A stretch of 64,000 bases of DNA from contig NC_048536.1 of the NCBI RefSeq assembly GCF_902806685.2, positions 4,960,001 to 5,024,000 on the forward strand. The letters run 5' to 3'. The notes under the pieces are model-generated. The model had not been told where the DNA came from and ran no database searches. It saw only the letters and a list, made by a program, of their open reading frames with translations. The stretch comes from Maniola hyperantus (Eukaryota; Arthropoda; Insecta; Lepidoptera; Nymphalidae). Made by a program: the position numbers and the translations under genes. Shown here piece by piece: positions 11,009-20,610 of this stretch; within the stretch, counting starts at the first letter, position 1; each line of letters opens with the position of its first letter.

Positions 11009-12261
11009 TTCTTTATTTAACTTTTACCGTCTGTAGTACCTATATTCACGTAAAGGATATAAATATTTCAAAGATATGCTATACAAAGAGGTAAACTTCA
11101 TGCCTAGTGTGACTTTCTGGTCGTGTTTTACTTTTGGCCTAAGTGAAAAGAATCAAACAATTTCCATATGAGGGTAATATAATACTAGTACTTAGGTATA
11201 AGAGATTTTTCTTGAGCCACTTATTTTTAAGGGATGATTAAAAAATAATATAGTCAAATGTTCAAATTAGTGACTTAGGGTTGTTTTATATAGAATCTTT
11301 GAAATCATATTTTAATGGTGAATTTTACATTTCTTTCAATTAATAATTGTACGATCTTAACTGGTTGTTGGACACGGGCCATCTAAGTATAAATAAGACC
11401 ATAGCTGTGACACTTGCAATTTAAAATACTATGTATTTGACTATTTCGGCATACCTAATAGTCGATTCATAGATTTACTTTTTTACTAGGTTCTGCTTTT
11501 TTATATGGATCAAGTATTATACTATACATAAGAATTTGCAATAAATATAGACGTGTGCAACAAAAGTTATATCTGAACCCTGAGTCTGTCATTTAGTATC
11601 CTTTTTTCCAGTTCATCTAAATGAAATACTTACGCAGAGTTGAACTTGAACTTTACACAGCTTTAATGCATTTGTGTGCGTAATGTAAACTGTATACCTA
11701 TTCCGGTCGAAACTGTGCGCCACGCGCGCTATAACAATGTGTACGTTTGCACTCACACAAACATAGCCAAACAGTCTTCGTGAAATAGAACATCTGTAAG
11801 TATTATTATAAAATCGCTGTCACTCATAATTTACACCACTCCTGTGCATTCCTGAAGAAGAATGATGCTTTCGGCTCCTCGCGAGTAGGTAGTGCTTTGT
11901 TCAAATGATTAAGTGTCGGGACGTCTTAAGCCCTTCGGCTAATGAGTTGAGAGTCAGTCAGTCAGTATTAATGATGACTGGACGATCTGATGGACGGTGG
12001 GTGGTTTTGTTGATGGCCCCAACTTGAGACGTTAACGTAAGCGGCGTGATCAATGCACGCATTGATTTTTATATTTTTTTTAGGTTTTATGTCAAGGATT
12101 TGCATCTTTTGAGGTACAAATAAGCCGATTGTAGGCATTTTTAGGTAATCAGGTTATCTGATTATTATAGTTAAGGCTCCATGCTTAAACAGAATAATTT
12201 AATAATAAACAGAGTAATTTAATAAGAATAATAATTGAATTTCAATAAAGCAACTTCTGTC
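11009..12261. other. unique sequence, nothing recognised
   Basis: Scanned on both strands. Only short open frames and no repeat boundaries. Confidence 0.4.
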
Positions 12262-12474
12262 TATCTAAAATTTAAAGTCCTGACTGACTTATATATCAAC
12301 GTACCTACAGCCTGAACCGCTGGTCCTAGAGACATGAAATTAGGAATGTGGGTTCTTTGTAAAGAGTAGATACCCAATAAGAAAGGATGTTTCGAAATTG
12401 TATCCCTAAGTGGATTAAATGAGGGTTTGAAATGTAAGTAGTCCACACGGACGAAGTCGCAAGCATAAGCTAGT
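12262..12474 (+). repeat. family C repeat, same subfamily as 10797-11008
   Basis: Shares 'gttctttgtaaagagtaga' and 'gtagtccacacggacgaagt' and ends 'cgcaagcataagctagt'. Confidence 0.75.
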
Positions 12475-14500
12475 AAATACATATAAAAGGAGGAGTCCTA
12501 TCTCACTCTCTAATTGAGTCGTCAAGGTCAGCCCAGCCTAAATTCTTGTACCTAGAAAGAAGGAACTTTGCGCAGACGTTCCCTTTTTAATGATACTAGA
12601 TAAGGAATAAGGCTAAATTTTTCGAAATTCCCACGGGAGCGAAGGCATGGCTGGTTGCTAGTATTCAATTAAAAATAAATAATTAGAAAAGCTCATTGTA
12701 TTATTATGAGATGAGTAATGAGTAGGTATTACTCGTACTTAGTACCTACCTACCCACAACTAAGTACATTCTTAAAACTTCTTAGTCATTCTACGGTTAA
12801 ATATTTTTCGTACCTAAACCATTCAGGCATGTCCACAGCCTCAGCTTATTGATGAGCACAATATTTCCTCAATTCAAAGCTTGGAATCAAATCGTCATTA
12901 GTTCACGTGTCAAGACTCAAGAACCATGGCCGTGCTAAGGCACATTCAATGCAAGGCCAAGACGTGTCGCCCGCCAAGATACGGGGATGACTGATCCGTC
13001 GCGCAAACTAATGTTCTTTTTTTAAAACCCTCCATTTTATTTTTCGAAGCACAAAAGGCAAAGGCGCATGAGTTATGCCGACTTGTAGTTTTTACGATAC
13101 ACTTAACTTGGATTAAATTTTTATACTTACGTTTTTATTTCATTCGTCGCTCAATTGCTACGTGATGGTATGTGACATTAAAATGACAAATTAGTTAATT
13201 ATTCAATCTGCCTGAGTATCTCCGTTAGGTACAGCCGTATTTTTTTTATTCAATGCAAGCTTTGCCTTCTTGCCAAGTTTGTTTCTATAAACCTTAACAA
13301 TGGATTTAGTTTTTGTTTTTAAATGTACGGATTTTTGTACTACTCTTTTATTTAAAAGACAAAAGTAACGTATATGCGTAAAATTGCAGTCTCCGTAAAT
13401 ATTTTTGTTCAGGTTTGTGTTGTGCATTTTATTATGATAATAACGGGAGACATTACCCGTTTAGCTTGCTACGAATGCGCTCATTTTTCGCTGCAACCGA
13501 ACTGGGGGTGAACTCAGGGCATATAAATCGACACGTCAGTTTTGATACATTGCTCCTTACGTTCTGGAAAATAGCATTTTCCTTAAATCGGATTTTTTTT
13601 ATTCATTCTATAACCTGCAGGAATAGTTACCTAAGTGTAGGATAATCAATCTGTAGGTACCAAAATATCTCATGCTTCATAATCATCATCCTATTCGGCT
13701 GTAGAAAGAAGTCCATTGCTCGTCTTCTCGTCAGAGCGCTACCAGATTCAGTCCTTAGCCTTCCGCTTCCAGCTAGGTACTTCCCCTTACCTTTTTGAAT
13801 GAGTAAATGAGCATACAAAAACTAGGTATGTACCTAGGAACCTACATAGTAGCTTATAGGTACTATTTAATTACCTACTTGAATTACTATTATTAGTAGA
13901 TAGGTTTCTATCACCATCTTTTTCATCTTCTTTTTGTATCTAACATATTTTGAACTTGCTTTATAATAATTATTACTTCTTATTTTAAAGTTACCTTATG
14001 TACTAATTTTATCTCTAAAATACTCTCACGATAATTGATCAATAGGTAGGTTTGGAGCAATAAGGTCGCCTTTGCATACTTACAATTGTTTTTAGTTTCT
14101 TTGTTTAGAGTTGGTTTTTTTTAGTGTTTTGTGTACAATAATATTTTCTATCTATCTTTAAACTAGGTAGGTATCTTAACTTTTGTCACATTATTGAGGA
14201 AAATTTAAGTGCGAAAAAATATCTTTTTGTGACATTTTAATAGGCCCTGTATGGCTCAAAGTTTAAAGTATCAAGAGGCACAGGTCGCAGTAGAAGCTAT
14301 ACTGGCGTACAATAGACAGGTACAAAGGTCGAAACAGTAGCAGAATCCACGCCATCTCGGGAAGTTGGCCGAGAAGCGGAAAAACCGGCGAATATGAATA
14401 TAGCTCTCAATAAATTAAAGTGACTTGCGAGTTCTTAGAAAAATGGGTTGTTTTGTGCATTCATTTGTTTTGTAATTAGGAAAATGTAGGTGGGTTATAA
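12475..14500. other. mostly unique sequence
   Basis: No gene or repeat family found. Contains one of several dense runs of TAGGTA/TACCTA motif (about 12720-12765). Confidence 0.4.
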
Positions 14501-14765
14501 GGTGTGATAGCCTAGTGGTTAGGACGTCCACCTCCTAATCGGAGGTCGGGGGTTCGATCCCGGGCACGCACCTGTAACTTATCATAATTAGGTGCGTTTA
14601 CCTCTAACTATTCAGAGTTATGTGCTTGTTAAGTAGGCTAATTAAATATCACTTGCTTTATCGGCGAAGGAAAACATCATGAGGGAACCTGCATGCCTGA
14701 GAGTTCTCCATCATGTTCATAACAAAGATATGTGAAGTCTGCCAATCTGCACTTGGCCAGCGTGC
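14501..14765 (+). mobile_element. SINE1 (HzSINE1-like), 3' truncated
   Basis: The tRNA-like head carries an A-box-like 'tagcctagtggttagg' and the B-box GGTTCGATCCC. 5' GGTGTG can pair with 3' CGCACC as an acceptor stem. The body 'tgcctgagagttctcc' and 'tgaagtctgccaat' follows, and similarity ends after 'acttggccagcgtg'. The head resembles a tRNA, but this is a retroposon, not a tRNA gene. Its last 34 bp extend into an interval with no family match. Confidence 0.85.
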
Positions 14766-14848
14766 CACGAGCAACTAGGTATTTATACCTATATGGCACA
14801 ACACAACCAATCTGTGGCTCACACACACAACCAAACAAACAGAACCTC

Positions 14849-15020
14849 AGAGCCTCAATAGCTCAACTGGTAAAGGAGTGGACTGAACACCGAAAGGTCG
14901 ACGGCTCAAACCCCGCCCGTTGCACTATTGTCGCACCTACTTCTAGCACAAGCTTCACGCTTAGTTGGAGAGGAAAGGGGAATATTAGTCATTTAACATG
15001 TCTAATATTCTTTAAAAAAA
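14849..15020 (+). mobile_element. SINE2, tRNA-headed, A-tailed
   Basis: Begins AGAGCCTCAATAGCTCAACT (A-box-like) with a B-box-like GGCTCAAACCC about 45 bp on. The body 'agcacaagcttcacgcttag' and end 'taatattctttaaaaaaa' match 45657-45835 and, inverted, 16590-16760. Confidence 0.85.
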
Positions 15021-15211
15021 CGGAGGAGATTCGTGCTCAAATGAGATGGGTTAAGTATGTTATTAAGTTTAATAGAACGTTTAAAAATAAGTGACGTGAT
15101 TACGTCAGTACAAGTTCAAGACAACAGACCTGCCTTACATTTTAATTTACTTGATAGTTTTACTTACATAATTGTTTACATTACGATTCATTTGCTAAAA
15201 ATAGCCAAGGA

Positions 15212-15385
15212 ACTGATGCCCACGACTTCGTCCGCGTGGATTTAGATTTTTAAAAATCTTATGGGAACTATTTAAAAATAGCATAAGTCACTCTTCCAAC
15301 TATAGGTAAGAATCCATGCAAAAAATCACGTCGATCCGTTGCTCCGTCGGAAGTCCGACGAACCTGTTGGTTTGTCCTTCAATCA
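15212..15385 (+). repeat. family A repeat, 3' truncated
   Basis: 'actgatgcccacgacttcgt' through 'ggtttgtccttcaatcaaat'. Middle of the 'aaaaaatcacgtcgatccgt' type. The usual terminal CTTTCGCATTTATAATATT is missing. Confidence 0.75.
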
Positions 15386-15410
15386 AATACGGACACACTC
15401 GCATTAATTT

Positions 15411-15605
15411 ATCTAAACCTAATATAAAAATGAATCCCCAAATGTGTTTGTCATCGCAAGTCTCGAGAACCGCTAAACCGATTTCGCTAATTCTTTTTTT
15501 ATAATATTCCTTAAGTACGTGGATGGTTACGGGGAGAAAATTTTAAAAAATTGCCTGAAAAAGAATCGACTGTTAGGCGGTACGAAGTTCGCCGGGGCAG
15601 CTAGT
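15411..15605 (-). repeat. family E repeat
   Basis: Contains 'ctcgagaaccgctaaaccga', 'tttcgctaattctttttt' and the end 'gttcgccggggcagctagt'. Its reverse complement starts ACTAGCTGCCCCGGCGAACT, which aligns with the family A/C head ACTAGCTGATGCCCGCGACT, but the body is unrelated. A third family therefore uses the same head. Confidence 0.65.
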
Positions 15606-15636
15606 AATTAATAATTTAGTAATAAAGAATTCGTAA

Positions 15637-15911
15637 GGGGTGATAGCCTAGTGGTTAAGACGTCCGCCTTCTTTTAGGGAGGTCGGGGGTTCCAATCCCG
15701 GGCACGCGCCACTAACTTTTCGGAGTTATGTGCGTTTTTAAAACAATCAAATGTCACTTAGGGAAACATCGTGAGGAAACCTGCATGTCTGAGAGTTCTC
15801 CACGTTCTCAAAAGTGTGTGAAGTCTGCCAATCAGCATTGGGCCAGCGCGGTAGACTATGGCCTAAACCCTTCGACCCGATCTTAGTAGTGTGTTAATCA
15901 TGATGATGATA
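15637..15911 (+). mobile_element. SINE1 copy
   Basis: Head 'ggggtgatagcctagtggtt', B-box GGTTCCAATCCC, body 'tgtctgagagttctccacg', tail 'ttaatcatgatgatgat'. Confidence 0.85.
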
Positions 15912-16589
15912 ACAATTAACGTGGATTTAGATTTTTTACACATCCCGTTTTTTTTGAAAGATAAGTGACGTAAACGCTGCCAATTTTCTAGACACTGGTT
16001 GCTATGGGTTGGTATAGTCAGTCAGTTTCTGCTTTTATATAATAGATGTACCTAGTTAACTTTAGTTATATAGAAGCAAATAGCAACCCTATTTACTTGA
16101 TCATGTAGCGACATTAATTCGGTATAGACGTGTATTCCCTATTAATTAATCGCTCCACGCTAATTACACGGTACAAGTACCGCAACGGTCAAAGGCACAA
16201 AAGGATATACCTACGTACCTACCTACCTATGCAATGCAATATCGCCAATACAAGTAACGTAAGCTATATCAACTTGAACATTTCAATAAGCATAAAGGGC
16301 TTATTCCACCTTTCTAAATAAGACGTCCTGAATGGTAGAGTTACAGTCAACCTAGTCAACTTTGTCATTCAATGATACTTTGCCCAAAAAGCAATCACTT
16401 AAAATAACTACTTGATTTTATTATTTCACTAACTGATGCCCACTGCGTGGATTAAGGAAAGGATAATATGGGAAGTGATCCTACGTTTCAATCAATTAAA
16501 CAATTTAGATACTTTTAATTATTGACGTGTTTGCATCTGATTGTGATAACCCCTAAAAACTGTAACTAGGTATACTTACTATAAACATT
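15912..16589. other. unique AT-rich sequence
   Basis: No gene found. A run of CCTA/CGTA motifs at about 16208-16230. Confidence 0.4.
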
Positions 16590-16760
16590 TTTTTAAAAGA
16601 ATATTAGCCATGTTAAATGACTAATATTCCCCTTTCCTCTCCAACTAAGCGTCAAGCTTGTGCTAGGAGTAGGTACGACAATAGTGCAACGGGCGGGGTT
16701 TGAACCGCCAACCTTTCGGTTTTCAGTCCACTCCTTTACCCGTTGAGCTATTGAGGCTCA
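16590..16760 (-). mobile_element. SINE2 copy
   Basis: Minus-strand copy from 'aagaatattagccatgttaa' to 'gttgagctattgaggctc'. B-box on the minus strand reads GGTTCAAACCC. Its reverse complement agrees with 45657-45835 at nearly every position. Confidence 0.85.
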
Positions 16761-17301
16761 AAACCTAGGTACCTACTTAATGGGTGCCTAATCAAATATG
16801 TGTAATTGGTTAAATTGGCCGCAAATAGTTAATAGTGTTTGTGTTGGTACGTAAATGTGAGTGGAGCAGTCGAAGTTCAGTATGGTACATACCTACTACC
16901 TAAACATGATAAGGGTACTGAAGACATGGATCTTGTACGTGGCTTTGTTCTGGACATGTTAGCTGGCTTACGGTCTGTTTTAGGTGAATCTATACCTACC
17001 TAATATTGTATAATACCCTATATTATGTTACCTATAATATTATATGAGATAACTATATCTACTATGTGGTTTATTAAATGTATGTTGTTAGAATCTTTAC
17101 ATCATTTCAAATGACACTGGCTTTAACTTTCATCTAATTTGTGGCAGAACCATGGCAGAACAGTACTTAGTCTTTTTTAATTTTTCAAAAGTAGTCAGGC
17201 TTGTATCTACATAATTAAGTACAAGTATTAGGGGCTTAGAAATTTACCTAAAATAAATATTGATGCTTAATATCTTAGTAATTAGACAAGTTATATTTTT
17301 C
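16761..17301. other. unique AT-rich sequence
   Basis: Nothing recognised on either strand. Confidence 0.4.
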
Positions 17302-17537
17302 ACTAGCTTATGATCGCGACTTCGTCCGCGTGGACAGAAATACACAAATTTTAAACCCCTATATTTCATCACCCCTTGGGGGTTGAATTTTCAAAAATGC
17401 TTTCTTAGCGGATGCCTACGTCATAACAGCTATCTGCATGCCAAATTCTAGCCCGTTCCGTCCATTAGTTTGAGCTGTGCGTTGATAGATCAATCAGTCA
17501 GTCAGTCAGTCAGTCACCTTTTCCTTTTATATATTTA
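17302..17537 (-). repeat. family C repeat
   Basis: Starts 'actagcttatgatcgcgact' and ends with 'gctgtgcgttgatagatcaa', a CAGT tract and 'ttccttttatatattt'. Directly abuts the next family C copy. Confidence 0.85.
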
Positions 17538-17538
17538 G

Positions 17539-17790
17539 ACTAGCTTATGCTCGCGACTTCGTCCGCGTGGACTACAAAATTTCAAAACCCTATTTCACCC
17601 CCTTAGGAGTTGAATTATCAAAAATCCTTTCTTAGCGGATGCCTACGTTATAATAGCTATCTGCATGCCAAATTTCAGCCCGATCCGTCCAGTAGTTTGA
17701 GCTGTGCGTTGATAGATCAGTCAGTCAGTCAGTCATTCAGTCAGTCAGTCAGTCAGTCAGTCAGTCACCTTTTCCTTTTATATATATAGA
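17539..17790 (-). repeat. family C repeat, tandem neighbour with expanded CAGT tract
   Basis: Same orientation as the copy just upstream, with almost no spacer. The CAGT microsatellite at 17717-17766 has about twelve units with one ATTC interruption, longer than in other copies. Confidence 0.85.
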
Positions 17791-18155
17791 TTTCATAACG
17801 TCATCATTGAAAATGAGCTATCATACCAAAGTTCTACAAACATACATAATATACAAAAGCTTCCGCATATACGATGCAAAAGTAACAACAAAGAAGAGAG
17901 TCGACAAAACGCGTGGCAAAGGGCGTTAATTCAGCGGAGACACCCAAACAAATGCTTTGTCAGATTCACCTGTTAGTTCAATGGGTCAATGTTGCAAGGA
18001 GTACACTGTACAGACTTTTGTGGTGAGTGTATCTACGCCAGCCATTGTGAGCGCTGACAAAAGCATATACGCGCGATCGCATCGGACCGATTTGACTTGC
18101 ATCTGTGCAATTGAGATGAGTATTGAATTGTGCCTTACGATTTAATATTAATACA
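17791..18155. other. unique sequence
   Basis: No gene or family. 'cattgtgagcgctgacaaaa' near 18043 resembles 'cattgtgagcgcggacaaag' near 19834 and 'cattgtgagctctaataaaa' near 18630, and 'gttcaatgggtcaatgttg', 'ctcaataggccaatgttact' and 'gttcaataggtcaatgttac' precede them. An unrecognised repeat of about 150 bp therefore has three diverged copies at 17945-18140, 18545-18720 and 19750-19935. Confidence 0.45.
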
Positions 18156-18408
18156 CTGGATGATACCCGTGATTGTCCCTGAGGGATTAAGTTTTTAAAT
18201 CCCGTGAGAACTACATTATTTGATTTTCCGTAAAAAATAGTAGGTATAGGTACATATCACTCTCCTGATCTTTAAATTCGCATGATGACCGACGAACTAC
18301 GTTTCGAAGAAGGGACGCGATGATGATGATGATCTTTAAATAATTCATACGATACATGAAAAATCACGTGGATCCGTTGATCGGCTGCTGCGTGATTGAA
18401 GGACGAAA
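18156..18408 (+). repeat. family A repeat with a 52-bp micro-insertion
   Basis: Family A body runs from 'ggatgatacccgtgattgtc' to 'cgtgattgaaggac'. It is interrupted at 18278-18329 by 52 bp ending in GATGATGATGAT and flanked by a 12-bp duplication TGATCTTTAAAT (18266-18277 and 18330-18341). Confidence 0.7.
18278..18329 (+). mobile_element. 52-bp retroposed stub with 12-bp target-site duplication
   Basis: The insert 'tcgcatgatgaccgacgaac' onward ends in a GAT-repeat tail, like the 3' ends of RTE-type LINEs and SINE1. The target duplication and tail fit extreme 5' truncation during target-primed reverse transcription. The parent element is not identified. Confidence 0.55.
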
Positions 18409-18876
18409 GCTGGAAAATGGCATGCTATCCTAGACGCATCACGTGTTTGAAGTTGCGGGCATCATCTAGAAAATAATAAAATATTTTGATGTGATTCAAC
18501 TTATCGTTTGTTATCGGTAACCAATAAAGTTACCCAAACATTCTTTGTGTGATTCACCTGTTCACTCAATAGGCCAATGTTACTACAAAGAACTTAGTAG
18601 CAGACTCTAGTGGGGGATGCACATAGGCTATTGTGAGCTCTAATAAAAGCAAATGCGCGATTGGATCGGTCTGCCCGGTTCAACGATGCAATTTGCGTTG
18701 ACATTGCAGTAGAGACATGATTTCCGGATTTTGTATTTGTTTTTGGCTCAATTGCTCCCTAATCTTCTTAATATAAATTACAAAACACAAAATGTTTCTA
18801 CCTATGACCGTTTTTGAAACTATCCAACCTATGTAATAAAACCGATTAATGATTAGATGTACACTACTTATAACGC
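18409..18876. other. unique sequence plus a diverged 150-bp repeat copy
   Basis: 18545-18720 is the second copy of the CATTGTGAGC repeat noted at 17945-18140. No gene. Confidence 0.4.
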
Positions 18877-19029
18877 GTAAAATTTAACTCCTCACTCGGC
18901 ATTTTACCTTTTTGTTTCAAATTTCTTGTCAAAAGTACGATTCTAGTCCTTATTTTAAAGGTGAACCGTACTTTTGACTTAACATATGACCCATAGAGTT
19001 AAAATGGCGCGTGAGAAGTCATTTTGTAC
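18877..19029. mobile_element. M7 foldback MITE
   Basis: Left end GTAAAATTTAACTCCTCACT pairs with the right end, whose reverse complement is GTACAAAATGACTTCTCACG. Both continue into CGGCATTTTAC or CGCCATTTTAAC. A second internal inverted pair is CAAAAGTACGATTC and its partner 'gaaccgtacttttg'. About 153 bp, non-coding. Confidence 0.6.
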
Positions 19030-19161
19030 AGACTATGCATAAAATACACTTCCAGAGTGTTACCTACAGAGTTTTCCTAGTAGGTATCTCCCGGCGTTAC
19101 ATTTTTATGGATTTTAATCGGCTTCCAAAATGGAGGTAGTTTTCTCAATTGGGTGCGTTTT

Positions 19162-19440
19162 TAGGGTTCTGAAGCTGCTAGGTTGCCAACGGGATCCTAT
19201 TATGAAGCCTCTGCTGTCCGTTCGTCTGTCTGTCAGCGGGCTGTATCTTGTGAACTATACCTAATAGGTAGAGGTTGAAATTTTCACAGAATGTGTATCT
19301 CTCCTGCCGCTATAACAAAAACAATAAAAATTTCAAAATGGCTGCCATAAATGTTAAAAAAAATATATTAAAGTGATATTTCTTGTACGATGGTATGGAA
19401 CCCTTCGTATGCGAGTCCTATTTGCACTTGACTGATTTTT
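19162..19440 (+). mobile_element. family D-related repeat
   Basis: 'agggttctgaagctgctagg' start, CTGTCTGTC tract, then 'tggtatggaacccttcgtat' and 'tttgcacttgactgattttt'. Same end organisation as family D but a different middle, with 'tgtgaactatac' and 'aaatggctgccataaatgtt'. Confidence 0.55.
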
Positions 19441-19568
19441 AAATTCCACTGGCCAATTTACCAGAAGTAGGTACGGTCTAATGCCTATCTCTGGCATGTC
19501 AATTCATAGTTCAGTAAAGTAGTCTGGTGTAAATGTAAATATCAGAAAGAAATAAGTAGGTAGGCATA

Positions 19569-19737
19569 AGTCCCGCAAATTGCTATTGCGCTGGAACCAT
19601 GTTTCATTAACATCCAAATGATGTCATTTTGACGTCAGCCGAAATAGGTAAAGATATACCTACCATCAGCTCGAAACTTCAGTCTAGTGCTGACGTCACT
19701 AAAATGGCTGCTACGCGCATTAGCAATTTGCGGGACT
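19569..19737. mobile_element. M1 MITE, TA-flanked
   Basis: TIR AGTCCCGCAAATTGCTATTG versus AGTCCCGCAAATTGCTAATG on the reverse complement. TA at 19567-19568 and 19738-19739. CRE-type TGACGTCA retained on both sides of the centre. Confidence 0.88.
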
Positions 19738-19969
19738 TACCTATACATTGGAATGTTCACCGGCGAGTTCAATAGGTCAATGTTACTGCAAGTAGTTTAG
19801 TAGCTACAGAGTTTTGTGGTAGATGTATGGAAGCTATTGTGAGCGCGGACAAAGGAGGACGCGATTCGATCGCTCCGGTCGGTGGTGAGTTGCCGATGCG
19901 TCTCGCGGCCTCGTTGATAATGAGTAGCGAATATCGAATTGCGTTTTTGATTTTCTCTTATTATAAACC
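19738..19969. other. third copy of the diverged CATTGTGAGC repeat
   Basis: 'gttcaataggtcaatgttac' and 'ctattgtgagcgcggacaaa' match 17945-18140 and 18545-18720. No gene. Confidence 0.4.
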
Positions 19970-20190
19970 ACTAGATGATGCCCGCGACTTCGTACGCGTG
20001 GATTTAGGTTTTTTAAAATCCCATGGAACCTCTTTAATTTTCTAGGATAAAAAGTAGCCTATGTCCTTCCCCGGGATACTAGCTACCTCTGTACCAAATT
20101 TTATCAAAATCGGTTGAACGGTTGGGCCGTGAAAAGCTAGCAGACAGACAGACAGACAGACACACTTTCGCATTTATAGTATTAGTATGG
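19970..20190 (+). repeat. family A repeat, full length
   Basis: Best-preserved copy of the 'gttgggccgtgaaaagctag' middle type, from 'actagatgatgcccgcgact' to 'tcgcatttatagtattagta'. Serves as the reference for the empty site of the pogo-like insertion at 6108. Confidence 0.9.
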
Positions 20191-20435
20191 AGTATGGATT
20201 ATTAGTAGGTACTGTTTGCTTAAGTCTAGTTACACAAGGAAAGTTTGTTGCACAGCTCAGTATTGTTTTTTTACTTTTTTTTTAAATTGTGGGATAAGTA
20301 GACTTGCGCTTGACAACAGTCAGACCTAATAAAAAGCAATGACCTCATGACGTCTAAGTAGGAGCGCGCTTGCTTATTTAATCTTGCCTTAAAGATATTG
20401 TGGTTATACCTACCTAATTGACAGGAAACCAGTGG

Positions 20436-20610
20436 GGTGATTCTCTAACTCAGTGTCTAACACTGAACGATAGCCACACAGCTCATTTTTTAATCCGTTG
20501 AAGGTTTTCTACGAAAAAATATTTTATTACCACCCAGTGAAGCAGCAATGTAGAACCAACCAACCTCGGTGGCTATCATTCTGTGTTAGACACTGAGTTA
20601 GCGAATCACC
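20436..20610. mobile_element. M3 MITE with about 40-bp inverted termini
   Basis: Left end GGTGATTCTCTAACTCAGTG pairs with the right end, reverse complement GGTGATTCGCTAACTCAGTG. The similarity continues through TCTAACAC, GATAGCCA. Non-coding, 175 bp. No certain target duplication. Confidence 0.8.

Noticed and set aside
14501..14572. tRNA gene (acceptor stem and TTCGATCC T-loop visible)
   Set aside because: It is the head of SINE1. The T-stem has mismatches, and the same head is followed by the SINE body in many copies.
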